The notes beneath the pieces were generated by a model. It searched no databases and had not been told where the DNA came from. It worked only from the letters and a program-made list of their open reading frames with translations. The position numbers were made by a program, and so were the translations under genes. Source: an uncultured Flavobacteriales bacterium (GTDB taxonomy: Bacteria > Bacteroidota > Bacteroidia > Flavobacteriales > Crocinitomicaceae). From it: DNA of 38,622 nt. Below, piece after piece: positions 1 through 9,900 of this stretch (positions are counted from its first letter, which is position 1; each line of letters opens with the position of its first letter). Location: contig CAMLIF010000025.1 in the NCBI GenBank assembly GCA_946479985.1, positions 1-38,622 on the forward strand. Reading direction: 5' to 3'.

Positions 1-76
1 TGGTTCTTCAGAAAGTTATCAGTTTTTCTATTTTAAACCTAAAGGCGCTTTGCGGGAAATTCATTTATTGTTTTAA
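1..76 (+). CDS. C-terminal end of an unknown protein (partial)
   Basis: The frame beginning at base 2 is open from the window edge to a TAA at 74-76 and gives 24 residues ending in KGALREIHLLF. The composition is protein-like, and the stop overlaps the stop of the converging gene (73-873) inside a shared TTAA, a common tail-to-tail arrangement in compact genomes. The fragment is too short to assign a family, and a chance open frame of this length is possible. Confidence 0.45.
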   Translation, partial: GSSESYQFFYFKPKGALREIHLLF

Positions 77-873
77 GAATTCGCCATCAACCATTCATAA
101 GCATGCTGTAATTCCTGGAATTGTTTTTTTGCTTTTAAGATCACCTCATCCGATTCTTTCATGAAACGATCCGGGTGACATAACTTCACCATTTTCCGAT
201 AATTCGTTTTGATTTCATCGACTCCGGCATGCTCACGCAACCCGAAAACTGCCAGGTGCTTCATTCTTAAAGACACTTCAAAAACCGGTGCTTTTTCTGT
301 TCTTTTCCCATTTGTCTTCGCGGCAAAATCGACCAAAATTGCCTGATCCATTTCCAAAAGCGAAATGAACCTGGATAAAATAGTGTATTCGCGCTGATCC
401 AGTATTCCGTCTAATGAACTTAGTTCCAGTAAAAACTTAACAAACTGGGTACGCAATCCAAGTGACATATTTACTGACATTGCCCATGAAGCAACAGATT
501 CGTAACTAATCGGAGTTTTCAATGCACCAAAATACACATCGCGATAAGTCCCGTCTACACCACGGTATTCACGTCTGAAATAGTTGTCGATATACAACAT
601 CTTATCCAGCATTGCCCCCGGATTGGTTTTTACTAACAAAGCTGCAACACAAGCCTGGGCATACATCAGATTCTCACGATTCAAAGGCCGGTTCGGAGGA
701 AAAATTCCGTCTTTCCAATACTTAAACTGTTTGTTGTAAACCCAAAAGCCATAGACAAGTACTGAAATCACTCCTACCATTAAAGCGGTAAATCCCCAAA
801 CGGGAAATACATCATCTTCACTATACGCATGTGAATTCGGATAAAACTGGAGAATAATTTGAATTTGAGTCAT
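73..873 (-). CDS. Membrane-anchored J-domain (DnaJ-like) protein with TerB-like middle region
   Basis: The 266-residue protein has one likely membrane segment near residues 24-45. A helical region at about 130-185 resembles the TerB fold found before J domains in DjlA-type co-chaperones. The C-terminal J domain (about 205-266) carries the diagnostic HPD tripeptide at 233-235. J domains stimulate the ATPase of DnaK, so this is probably a co-chaperone working at the inner membrane on an unknown client. There is no zinc-finger or DnaJ C-terminal domain, so it is not DnaJ itself. It is convergent with the partial gene at the left edge and divergent from the enoyl-CoA hydratase. The J domain is clear, the TerB assignment is by resemblance, and the client is unknown. 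Confidence 0.8.
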   Translation of the reverse strand: MTQIQIILQFYPNSHAYSEDDVFPVWGFTALMVGVISVLVYGFWVYNKQFKYWKDGIFPPNRPLNRENLMYAQACVAALLVKTNPGAMLDKMLYIDNYFRREYRGVDGTYRDVYFGALKTPISYESVASWAMSVNMSLGLRTQFVKFLLELSSLDGILDQREYTILSRFISLLEMDQAILVDFAAKTNGKRTEKAPVFEVSLRMKHLAVFGLREHAGVDEIKTNYRKMVKLCHPDRFMKESDEVILKAKKQFQELQHAYEWLMANS

Positions 874-1023
874 TTGGGTTTAAGCATTCGATTCTGGTTT
901 CGTGAATTTACGAACTAATTGCTAAACATGACTTTCAGACACCATTTATACTGCAGAACAGTGCTGTTTATTTCTCCTGCATAACTTCCGTTTACCTGCA
1001 ACATAAACCCGCACGAGAATTAC

Positions 1024-1031
1024 TACTTTTA
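1024..1031 (+). promoter_or_regulatory. Probable -7 box of the enoyl-CoA hydratase gene
   Basis: TACTTTTA matches the Bacteroidota -7 consensus TAnnTTTG at seven of eight positions and lies 18 bases before the ATG at 1050, which would give a leader of about 14 nt. Confidence 0.4.
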
Positions 1032-1049
1032 CACAACAATTACAAGAAA

Positions 1050-1841
1050 ATGGAAAGCACATCTTTTGAAAATATTTTGGTAGAACAGAACGGATATGTT
1101 CAAACAATCACTATCAATCGCCCGAGCCAGATGAATGCTCTGAACAAGCAAACAATCAGCGAACTACATGAAGCATTAAAAGCTGCAAACGAAAACAATT
1201 CCGTTGGTGCGGTGATTTTAACCGGTTCGGGAGAAAAAGCGTTTGTTGCCGGTGCCGACATCAAAGAATTTGCTGCATTTTCAATCGAAGAAGGAAAGCA
1301 ATTGGCTGCAAAAGGCCAGGAAATGTTGTTCTCATTCATTGAAAACATGACTACTCCGGTAATTGCAGCCGTAAACGGTTTTGCTCTTGGCGGCGGATTG
1401 GAATTAGCCATGGCTTCTCACATTCGAATTGCTTCATCTAATGCAAGAATGGGATTGCCCGAAGTTACTTTAGGTGTTATTCCGGGTTACGGAGGAACGC
1501 AGCGTTTGGCTCAACTTGTGGGTAAAGGGAAAGCAAACGAAATGATCTTCACAGGAGGAATGATTCCGGCAGAAGATGCCCTTAAATGGGGATTGGTAAA
1601 CAATGTTGTTGAACCAGAATCGTTATTGGAAACAGTAAACAAAATTGCTTCCAAAATCGTTGCAAATTCAGGAACTGCTATTGCCGCTGCAATTGTTTCT
1701 GTGAATGCTTTGTACAGTAAAGGCGGCCAGGCAGGCTTCGATACGGAAGTGGAAGAATTCGGAAAATGTTTCGGAACTGCCGACTTTAAAGAAGGAACAA
1801 CTGCGTTTATTGAAAAACGTGCTGCAAAATTTAGAAACTAA
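1050..1841 (+). CDS. Enoyl-CoA hydratase / crotonase family protein
   Basis: The 263-residue length is typical for a single-domain crotonase. The CoA-binding and oxyanion-hole motif AGADIKEF is at 67-74, GGGLELA at 114-120 supplies the first catalytic glutamate (E118), and LPEVTLG supplies the second (E138). The 20-residue spacing matches true hydratases, so water addition across 2-enoyl-CoA (crotonyl-CoA type), in fatty acid or amino acid breakdown or butanoate metabolism, is likely. It acts in the cytoplasm. It is the first gene of a probable two-gene transcript: the flippase starts two bases after its TAA, although the two functions have no obvious link. The exact acyl-CoA substrate cannot be read from the sequence. 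Confidence 0.9.
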   Translation: MESTSFENILVEQNGYVQTITINRPSQMNALNKQTISELHEALKAANENNSVGAVILTGSGEKAFVAGADIKEFAAFSIEEGKQLAAKGQEMLFSFIENMTTPVIAAVNGFALGGGLELAMASHIRIASSNARMGLPEVTLGVIPGYGGTQRLAQLVGKGKANEMIFTGGMIPAEDALKWGLVNNVVEPESLLETVNKIASKIVANSGTAIAAAIVSVNALYSKGGQAGFDTEVEEFGKCFGTADFKEGTTAFIEKRAAKFRN

Positions 1842-1843
1842 GA

Positions 1844-3310
1844 TTGAATCCTTTAAAAAAGTTACTCGGGCAAACAGCGGTTTACGGTTTATCAAGCATT
1901 CTTGGTAGAACCCTGAATTACCTGTTGGTCCCTTTTTATCTTCTTTACTTTAAAGATCCTTCTGATTACGGAGTAGTTTCTCAACTATACGCCTTCGTTG
2001 CATTTCTGATGGTTTTTCTAACCTTCGGAATGGAAACAGCATATTTCCGTTTCGTTCAGAATGAAGAAGACAAACCACATGTCTTTTCCACCGGATTCCT
2101 GGCGATTATGCTGGTGAACAGTGTTTTCATGGTTTCGCTGTTTTTGTTTAATCAGAATTTAGCGAACTTTTTACTCGTTGGGGAAAACACTGAATATATT
2201 GTTATGATGGGCGCTATTGTAGTTATTGATGCAATCTCAGCTCTCCCATTGGCAAAACTAAGAGCCGAGGAAAAAGCAAAGAAATTCGCCGTGATCCAGT
2301 TCTCCTCAATAGGTGCGAATATTCTTCTTAACATTATCTTATTCGTTGGCTTTTTTGATGAGCAACGGCCAGAGGAAGGTGTGTTTTTTATTCTAATTGC
2401 CAACCTTCTTTCCAGCCTGGTGAAACCTGCATTCCTTTATAAAGATTTTATAGGCTTCAAACTTACTTTTCATTGGGACCTTTTCAAACGAATGATTATT
2501 TACGGATTCCCTATATTGATTGGTGGATTTGCCGGAATTGTCAATGAAACCATTGATCGTATTTTACTAAAGCAAATTCTGTACAATCCCGCAGTAGAGA
2601 ATTCAGCCGATTACGCGAATCATGAAATTGGTGTTTATAGTGCCTGCTACAAACTGGCAATGCTGGTCACCATTTTACTTCAGGCTTATCGCTATGCAGC
2701 AGAACCCTTTTTCTTCAATCAAATGAAGGATCAGGACAGGAACAAAACGTATATCAAGCTCATGAATTACTTTGTGGCGGCAATGTGTTTGATTTTCCTG
2801 CTAATCAGTCTCAATCTCGACATTTTCAAATACTTTATCACAAACGAGAATTACTGGGAAGGACTGCGTGTAGTACCCATTCTTTTACTGGCAAACGTGT
2901 TTTTGGGGATTTATTACAATCAAAGCATCTGGTACAAACTCTCAAATCAAACCAAATTCGGAGCATACATTGCAATTATAGGCGCAATTGTAACTATCCT
3001 GATAAATGTGATTTTCATTCCGGAATACGGATACATGGCAAGTGCCTGGGCAACTTTGATCGTTTACGCACTTCAAATGGTTCTTTCCTATTGGCTGGGA
3101 CAGAAATACCATCCAATTAAATACAATCGCCGGAAATTTGTGCTTTACCTAGGCTCCGCACTTCTAATCTATTTCATTGTATCCCGAATTCCATTTGGAG
3201 ATCACGGCTTTATCCGTTTCGCATTCAGTAATCTGTTCGTTCTGATTTTCATCTGGATAGTCTTTACAATTGAAGGAATTTCTATTAAGAAGTTAGTGAC
3301 AAGAAAATAA
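1844..3310 (+). CDS. Polysaccharide / lipid-linked oligosaccharide flippase (Wzx-like, MOP superfamily)
   Basis: The 488-residue protein is very hydrophobic, with about 12-14 predicted membrane segments and the N-terminal pattern GQTAVYGLSSILGR typical of the polysaccharide biosynthesis (RfbX/Wzx) branch of the MOP superfamily. Such proteins flip undecaprenyl-linked sugars across the inner membrane for surface polysaccharide assembly. The start is a TTG two bases after the preceding stop. It is chosen because MNPLKKL-type N termini are usual in this family and the next in-frame Met would cut into the first membrane helix. Co-transcription with the crotonase is likely from the spacing. No glycosyltransferase is adjacent; the nearest are at 10.9-13.1 kb. 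The substrate is unknown. Confidence 0.88.
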   Translation: MNPLKKLLGQTAVYGLSSILGRTLNYLLVPFYLLYFKDPSDYGVVSQLYAFVAFLMVFLTFGMETAYFRFVQNEEDKPHVFSTGFLAIMLVNSVFMVSLFLFNQNLANFLLVGENTEYIVMMGAIVVIDAISALPLAKLRAEEKAKKFAVIQFSSIGANILLNIILFVGFFDEQRPEEGVFFILIANLLSSLVKPAFLYKDFIGFKLTFHWDLFKRMIIYGFPILIGGFAGIVNETIDRILLKQILYNPAVENSADYANHEIGVYSACYKLAMLVTILLQAYRYAAEPFFFNQMKDQDRNKTYIKLMNYFVAAMCLIFLLISLNLDIFKYFITNENYWEGLRVVPILLLANVFLGIYYNQSIWYKLSNQTKFGAYIAIIGAIVTILINVIFIPEYGYMASAWATLIVYALQMVLSYWLGQKYHPIKYNRRKFVLYLGSALLIYFIVSRIPFGDHGFIRFAFSNLFVLIFIWIVFTIEGISIKKLVTRK

Positions 3311-3467
3311 CGGATTTGAACACATAGCAACAGAGCTTAATAAGATGTAAGTTTAATAGTACCAACAATTTTGACCTCCCTTAGCTTTCCGTTTTCCTCT
3401 AAAAACTTTCCTCTCCAAGTAACCTAACTCCTTTTTCTCCGTAACTGTTCCTAACACTGATTTTTAG

Positions 3468-3475
3468 TACATTTG
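3468..3475 (+). promoter_or_regulatory. -7 promoter box, leaderless geometry (HU/SPOR gene)
   Basis: TACATTTG is a perfect TAnnTTTG box. Four bases (TATC) separate it from the ATG at 3480, so the usual start point would fall on or next to the A of the start codon and the mRNA would be leaderless. No good -33 TTTG is visible. The rest of 3311-3467 holds no recognisable feature. Confidence 0.65.
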
Positions 3476-3479
3476 TATC

Positions 3480-4595
3480 ATGTTGACTGTTGAAACGTTA
3501 ATTGGAAATTTGCTCTTGCAGCATAATTGTGTGGTTGTACCGAGCTTTGGCGGCTTTGTGGCACAGCGCGTTCCTGCCCGTTTGGATGAGTTAACGTCAA
3601 CAATGCACCCACCAAAAAAATCGGTTCTTTTCAATAAGCAGCTGATTTCCAATGACGGTTTGCTGGTTCAGGCTTATGCACATCATGCAAAACTGAATTA
3701 TTCGCAGGCAGAAATGGAAGTTAAAAACTGCGTTGGATTGTGGGAAAAACAATTGAACGAAGGTCAGCGTGTTTCTATTGATCGTGTTGGGATTTTGTTT
3801 TTGGATAAAGAACGAAACCTGAGCTTTGAACAGGATCGTTTCTATAACTTGTTACTTGAATCGTACGGTTTAGGCTCTATTCATTTCGTTTCTGTTGAAG
3901 ATGTTCAGGCATTGGTAGCTCATGATCAAATTCAGCTGGTGGCAACTGCTTCTGAAATAGAAACTCCGATTATTGCTTTAAATGGCGAATCGATTCCTGT
4001 TTTCGAAGCAACGAATGTAGAACCTCAGGTTATTCCTATCAAAAAGAAAAGAAACGCTCTTAAATACGCAGCTGCTGCTTGTGCACTTCCTATTCTTTTC
4101 TACTCGTTCTGGATTCCAATGAAAACAGATGCGCTTGAATCCGGAATTATTACGTTCAGTGATTTTAACCCGTTTCAAAAACACACAGAAGCACATTACA
4201 AGCCTGCTGCAGTAAGATACAATCCTTCTGCTGAGACTAAACGCAAAAAACTGGAATCTCTTCCTGAAAATATAGATACTTATTCTTACGAACTGGATGA
4301 AGACACTTACATTCCGGTGAAAGTATCCAAATTGAATGAAGGAACTCTTTCAAAACCGGTTCAATCTCCGGTAACCTCGTCTGTAAACAAGAAAGCAGGT
4401 TGGGTAATTGTCGGAAGTTATTCCACCAGAGAAAACGCTCAAAAGCAATTAGACCTGGTAAATTCCCTTGGATTCTCCGGAGAAATTTTGGAGAAAGACG
4501 GTAAAATCCGCGTTTCAGCAGGTTCCGGAAATCAGTTCAATACAATCAAAACAAAACTTTCTGCTCAGGGTATAGATTGCTGGTTGCTGGATTAA
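3480..4595 (+). CDS. HU-CCDC81-like and SPOR domain protein, single-pass membrane
   Basis: Residues 1 to about 138 match the bacterial HU-CCDC81 pair, a divergent HU/IHF fold recognisable from the N-terminal LLLQHNCVVVPSFGGFVAQ, the KSVLFNKQL stretch and VGILFLDKERNLSF. Residues 193-212 form one membrane helix, preceded by KKKRN, which suggests the N-terminal part is cytoplasmic. Residues from about 304 to 371 form a SPOR domain (WVIVGSYSTRENAQ), which binds denuded peptidoglycan at division sites. The architecture is recurrent in Bacteroidota. The protein could connect a cytoplasmic partner or DNA to septal cell wall, but the function is inferred only from domains. The gene stands alone with its own leaderless-type promoter. 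Confidence 0.85.
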   Translation: MLTVETLIGNLLLQHNCVVVPSFGGFVAQRVPARLDELTSTMHPPKKSVLFNKQLISNDGLLVQAYAHHAKLNYSQAEMEVKNCVGLWEKQLNEGQRVSIDRVGILFLDKERNLSFEQDRFYNLLLESYGLGSIHFVSVEDVQALVAHDQIQLVATASEIETPIIALNGESIPVFEATNVEPQVIPIKKKRNALKYAAAACALPILFYSFWIPMKTDALESGIITFSDFNPFQKHTEAHYKPAAVRYNPSAETKRKKLESLPENIDTYSYELDEDTYIPVKVSKLNEGTLSKPVQSPVTSSVNKKAGWVIVGSYSTRENAQKQLDLVNSLGFSGEILEKDGKIRVSAGSGNQFNTIKTKLSAQGIDCWLLD

Positions 4596-4748
4596 CTTCG
4601 ACTACGCTCAGTTACCCTTCAACCCAAATCTCAGTCACAATTCAATTACATATATTCGTCTTCCTAAATTCTTACAATAAAAATTTGTGTGCTAATTTCT
4701 AAAGACCGAAGACATTGGTGACTGAGTCAGCCGCGACGGAAAGGTCAC
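4596..4748. repeat. Degenerate intergenic inverted repeat (CTTCGACTACGCTCAG type)
   Basis: The left arm, 4596-4616, begins directly after the stop of the SPOR gene and contains CTCAGTTACC (4607-4616). The right arm GGTGACTGAG at 4717-4726 is its inverse with one G:U-type difference. A second short inversion, GGTGAC (4717-4722) with GTCACC (4743-4748), runs into the end of the converging gene. Sequences of this kind are familiar as dispersed intergenic repeats in Bacteroidota. The stretch between the arms shows nothing else. Confidence 0.55.
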
Positions 4749-5155
4749 CTCGCTAACACGAAATTCAATCCGACACAAACGAAGAAAGCAATAATTCCAA
4801 CTAAGCGGATTCCTGCGGCAATTTGCTGCGATTTAATAAAAGTTTCTGAAAAACCGCGGTTACGATATTCTTTGAGTGCCTGAATGTTTCTGAAAACAAT
4901 CCAGCCAACAATGAACAATCCGTACAAACCAAAGTAGAGTTCTTTTCTGCCTTCAACCAGCAAATTAATAATATAGAATGCAGCTATTCCTACAACCAGA
5001 ATGGCAATCTGCATTCCACGTCTGCCGGTCGCCATATCAACAAGTTCGGCTTTCTTATCTGTATCGAGCAGCTGAATTTCTTTCACACTGAATCTTCTGG
5101 CTATAATAAGAGCAGTCCACATAATTGCGAAACCCAATAAAAACGAAATTTCCAT
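4745..5155 (-). CDS. Small integral membrane protein, unknown function
   Basis: The 136-residue protein has about four hydrophobic segments (about 1-18, 50-70, 73-90 and 113-135) separated by short basic loops. I recognise no family motif. Its ATG overlaps the stop of the upstream barrel gene by one base (TAATG), so translation is probably coupled, and it is the last gene of the TPR / barrel / membrane-protein unit. That placement suggests a role in the same envelope process, but this is inference from context only. Confidence 0.7.
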   Translation of the reverse strand: MEISFLLGFAIMWTALIIARRFSVKEIQLLDTDKKAELVDMATGRRGMQIAILVVGIAAFYIINLLVEGRKELYFGLYGLFIVGWIVFRNIQALKEYRNRGFSETFIKSQQIAAGIRLVGIIAFFVCVGLNFVLAR

Positions 5156-6915
5156 TAGAAACGAACAGTTACTCCTGCCATCACCTGGAACCCTTGAACC
5201 GGGTAATTGTACCAGCGGTTGTACCGTTGAGCAGCGACGTTGTTGAAATTTACAAAAGCAGAAATACGCGTGTTGTATCGGAACTCAACACCTAAATCGG
5301 CATCAGCGACAAAACCAAGGGTTTTCACCAATTGCTCATTTTCTTCAACAACATCTTCTTCCATGGCATAAACCAGGGCTTTCCTTCCGCCCTGCAGATG
5401 CACGTTTGCAGAGAATATGATCTTGTCGTACAAGTTGTAATTCCCTTTCAGAATAAACTCCACCTGCGGCAGATTCCACGCATAACTATTGTTCAATGCC
5501 TGGTATGAATTGTATCGTCCGATCAGATCAATTTTGGTTTTTTCATTTGCCTGGTAAGTCAATGAACCTTCCACTTGGGCAACATTCATTGTATCGTAAA
5601 TAACCGCGAATTTATTTCCTGCACTGAAAGTTGTATCGGTAATAAAAAGTGCTTTATCCTTAACATTTGAGAACGAAGCCTGGAGATTAAAACCAATTCG
5701 TTTCGATAATGTTCCTTTCAAACCGATCAAAGCCAAAATAGCTGTATTCTCGTTTTTAAAATTGGTTTGTGAACGGATAAACTCGTTTTCCTGAGCTAAT
5801 GCGTAGAACGTTTGCTGCTTCAAACCACCTTTCAATTGCGCGTAAGGGATCAAAATATCATCAAACAGGGAATATTTGATCTCGGCATCCGGATACAAAT
5901 AAGCATGAGCACCGTTTAAACCGGCGAAAGTAATATCGATACCGAGTTTTGCTTTCAGTTTGGAGTTTTTAGAATAGGTTGTTACATTCGGTCGAAGCGA
6001 GAATACGGTATTGCTAACTGACATTCCTGAATCCAACGGTGTAATAGCCTGGTTCAATTTTCCATAATTGAAATTATTGATTTTCAGAATCACATCTGCA
6101 TTGAAAATTTCATCTCCCCAGCGCATCCAGGCACCACCATTTAACTGAACAAAGTTCTCCTTGATATGCCAATCCGCAAGAGAATCAATATCAGATTTCT
6201 TATCGTGGAAATTGCGGTATTGAAATCCTGCTTTCCAGTTAACGCCTAAACTATCGTGTCGGTGATACGTAAAATCGCCCTTTAACCCAACAGTGGTAAA
6301 ACGATTTGCAATACTGTCGGCGTTCGCATTTTCATTCGGAAAACCGTAATAATGGAATCCTTTACTTCCATAATTTGCTTCCGTATTCCAGGAATAACGT
6401 TTTTCATTCATTCCGATATAAGCCCTTGAATTTGTTCTGTCGAAATTTGACGGAGCCACGTCACGCATTTTCCCGAAAGAGCTTAAATGCTGCAGATTCA
6501 CACCGTAATTCATTTTACGTGTACGCGTATTGTTGAAGTAAATCTCCGCCATGGGCATGAACAAAGAACCCATACCAAGTTTAGCATAAAAACGATACAA
6601 TTGTGGTAATTTCTGATTGAGATTCACTGTTGCGGGCACAATCGGATTCAAAGTGAAATACGGATTGTAATCCATTGACAGCAGAGGATAGTTGGCGTTT
6701 GGAACCGGGAAAACCGTATCTACAACCCGTGGGGTTTCACCAATTCTGGAAGCCGGCTCAACGGTTCTGTTCGCAATACCATCCAGATAAATTATTTCTT
6801 CACCTTCCTTTGGCTTAACCTGAGACCAGGTATTTCCTACAGAAAAAACCAATCCGATAAATGCTATCCCGAATCCACCTAGGCGGAGGGAGAAGTTGTC
6901 TTTTATTATCTTCAT
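5155..6915 (-). CDS. Exported outer-membrane beta-barrel protein, no plug domain
   Basis: The 586-residue protein has a basic N terminus and a hydrophobic signal segment (about 10-31). A proline-rich periplasmic linker follows to about residue 100, and then there is a long series of alternating amphipathic strands ending in the typical C-terminal GVTVRF with terminal phenylalanine. It resembles the barrel of TonB-dependent receptors, but no plug domain or TonB box is visible, so automatic labels of TonB-dependent receptor should be treated with care. Its start overlaps the stop of the giant TPR gene by four bases (ATGA), and its stop overlaps the next start by one, which argues for a fixed stoichiometric unit. 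Substrate and partner are unknown; the TPR protein is the obvious candidate partner. Confidence 0.78.
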   Translation of the reverse strand: MKIIKDNFSLRLGGFGIAFIGLVFSVGNTWSQVKPKEGEEIIYLDGIANRTVEPASRIGETPRVVDTVFPVPNANYPLLSMDYNPYFTLNPIVPATVNLNQKLPQLYRFYAKLGMGSLFMPMAEIYFNNTRTRKMNYGVNLQHLSSFGKMRDVAPSNFDRTNSRAYIGMNEKRYSWNTEANYGSKGFHYYGFPNENANADSIANRFTTVGLKGDFTYHRHDSLGVNWKAGFQYRNFHDKKSDIDSLADWHIKENFVQLNGGAWMRWGDEIFNADVILKINNFNYGKLNQAITPLDSGMSVSNTVFSLRPNVTTYSKNSKLKAKLGIDITFAGLNGAHAYLYPDAEIKYSLFDDILIPYAQLKGGLKQQTFYALAQENEFIRSQTNFKNENTAILALIGLKGTLSKRIGFNLQASFSNVKDKALFITDTTFSAGNKFAVIYDTMNVAQVEGSLTYQANEKTKIDLIGRYNSYQALNNSYAWNLPQVEFILKGNYNLYDKIIFSANVHLQGGRKALVYAMEEDVVEENEQLVKTLGFVADADLGVEFRYNTRISAFVNFNNVAAQRYNRWYNYPVQGFQVMAGVTVRF

Positions 6916-9900
6916 TTTTGGTCGGTATTATTTTCAATGTCAATAATAGTTCCACCATCCGGTGCCTGAATACTTTTCGGTTTGCTTTTCATTGACATGA
7001 TCTGATCATATAATTCACTTGCTTCCTCGATAATTCCATCTGTTTCGTCAGGATAATTATCAATAACCGATTTAATTGTTTTTTCAGCCTGGAACAAGTT
7101 GTCCTGAGCCATTAAAACCTGTGTCTGTAATATCAATCCTTTTGCAATCCAATAATCGTATTTCGGTTTCATTTTCTGCAGCTCGCGAATGGTTTGATCT
7201 GTTTTCTCGTAATCTTTCTGCTGGAAATAAACCCAGGCAATGGTGTATTTGGCTTCGGCACTCTTAACGTTTGTAGTGCTTTTAATCACATATTCCAATG
7301 AAGGGATTGCCTGCGTGTAACTTCCCGATTTCGCCAGTGAAAGTCCTTTGATATACTCGGCTTCCAGCTTCAGATCAGTTGTTTGCTGGGTTGCCAAAAC
7401 TTTATCAGCATACTGGGCAGAGTTCACGTAATTTTCAAAGATGAAATGACAACGCATTTGGCCTATACGTGCGGAATTCAAATTCTCAGGTTTGGTAGCC
7501 ACTTTTTCCAAACGTTCATAGCACGGCAAAGCATCCGTATACTGTTCATTGTTATACAAATACTTTGCAGCGCGTAAACTGGCAATTTGTGTGAAGTCGT
7601 TATCATCTCCTTCCAATAATTGCTGATATAAGGCCACTGCTTCGGCTTCTTTATTGCTATTGTAAAGAATCTCAGCTTTGTAATTCAATGCATCAATTTT
7701 GTATTTTCCCTGCGGATATTTCCCTAAATAGAAATCGAATTCTTTCAAAGCATTACCAAAATCTTTTGCTTCGTAATAATCATACGCTTTGGCATAATAT
7801 TCATCTTCCACCTGGTTCGAAAGTGAATCAGCACAAGCATACAGTGAAGAAAGTGTTTCAATTCTGGCAATATTTTTCTGTGCACGGAATACTTCGGCTA
7901 ACGATTCCACCTCACGTTTACAGATCTCATCGCTGTTTACAAACTCGTCAAGGATTTTGCGGTATTGCTTCTCTGCTTCTTCATATTGTCCGCGTTTGAA
8001 AGCAATTTCACCCAAATAATGAATACAGTCTTTTACTGCTGCCGAGTTTGGGTAATCAGTAATCACTTGTTTGAAATAACGCTCAGCTTTATCAAAATTC
8101 GCACTGCCAAAATAAGTTTGTGCAACTTCCATAACAGAAGCCTGCATATACTTGGAATTGGTATAGTTGTTAACTATCTCAAGCAAACATTTGATCTTTT
8201 CGTCCCTATTCTGAATGTATCCGTAACATTTGGCCATATAGTAATAAGCGCGATCTGCAGACCCGGATTTCAGCTCAATAGCTGCTTTATAGTTCGCAAT
8301 CGCCAATCGGTCTAAACTTCCCGACACATCATTGGTTCCGGTTCTGAAATATTCATCAGCCAATCGCATGTGAGCATCTGCCTTTTTTTCTTTGTTCTTG
8401 GCTGAAGTTGAGCCTACATAGGCCTGGAAATTCTCTTTTGCTTTTGCATAATCTGCTTCTGTTCCTTTTGCCAAATAAACGTATGCTTTATTATAAACAG
8501 CATCATCACGCAGACCAGTTGCATAAGTTGCCGGCATCCCTAAAAATACATCGTATTTTTGGATCGCTTTATCGTAGTTTTTCTGCTGGAAATAAGCATC
8601 GGCAGTCCAGAACATGGCTTCGGCATTCACTTTGTCACTCATCGGGTACTTGCTTACCTGCTCAAAAGAGGTAATTGCGCCGGCATAATCTTTGTTTAGA
8701 AACAATTCTACCCCACGATTGAATGACAGAACCTGGTACGCAGTTTTTAACTTAGAATCTTTCGATGGAATACGATCCAGGGATTCCAATCCGCCCTTGT
8801 AGTTTTTCGTTGTGGTATAAACGTTCACTAAATACTGATAGATTACCGTATTTCGGGTAGAATTCGGATACTTGTTCAGGTATTTTTCAAAAGCAAGAAC
8901 CGTTTCATCATACGGATTCAAATCTAATTTATAGCTTAAAATTGCAAACTGGAAAAGCGCATCCTCTTCAATAACGGCATCTAAACTCAGGTTGGAAGCC
9001 GCTTCAAAAGCATTTTTAGCAAAACTCAGTTCGTTTAACGACATGTAGCACTCCCCTGCATGATACAAAGCAATCTGCCCGAGAATATCTTTTACCCGTG
9101 AAACTTTATCAAAATAGGTAATCGCTTTTGCACAATCGCCGCTTTTCGAATAAGCATAAGCCAATTGGTAGTCATCATCGCGGGTAGTGTTCGATTTGTC
9201 ATTGTAGTACGACAAATAGAAAACTGCCTCGTCATATTTTCCCAAACGATAAAAAGCGTCACCGACAATGTGATACATTTCCAGTTTCTCATTCGGTTTC
9301 AAACTGTCCATCTGGAAACGGGAAAACTCAACTATTTCTTCGTATTTGCCCTGTAAATGATAGATTTGAGTTATGTAGTATGGAACCACATTCCTGAAAC
9401 GCTCGTCGTTCAGCAAGCGCTGGAATCCTTCCAAAGCCGTCTGGTATGAACTATCCGTGTAACAGATATGCGAATAATAATATAACGAGGGCGGACCATA
9501 CTGCGAAGGCGATTCCTTCACTTCATAAAACGCATTCTTTGCTTCGCGCAATTTATTCTCATGGAAGTTTGCATAACCGAGTTTAAACTGAAATTCATCA
9601 TAATCAGCTGAATCTACATCCTGGCGTTTCAGTTGATCGAGATATTCAATTGCTTTCGGGTAGTCTTTCTTTTGGTAGTAGTACCGCCCTATTTGAAATG
9701 TTATTGTGTTTTTGTAGATACTCTCGGGATATTCTTTAGAGAAATCTTCCAAAAGTGTTATCGCATCGTTGTTAAACAATTGCAAGGCCGAAAGTCCTTC
9801 GTAATACAATGCTTTTTGAGTATACGGATCGTTCCTGGAACCCTTGTACTCATTTAAAAATAGTCTGAATTCGGAACGGGCAGCACTGAACTGTTCCTTC

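Noticed and set aside
5155..6915. SusC/TonB-dependent receptor with SusD partner (polysaccharide utilisation locus)
   Set aside because: There is no plug domain or TonB box, no SusD-like lipoprotein and no glycoside hydrolase nearby.
7688..9857. Several plus-strand frames of 60-116 codons inside the giant TPR gene
   Set aside because: They lie antisense to a long coding region with clear TPR periodicity, have atypical cysteine- and histidine-rich composition, and lack promoter boxes.
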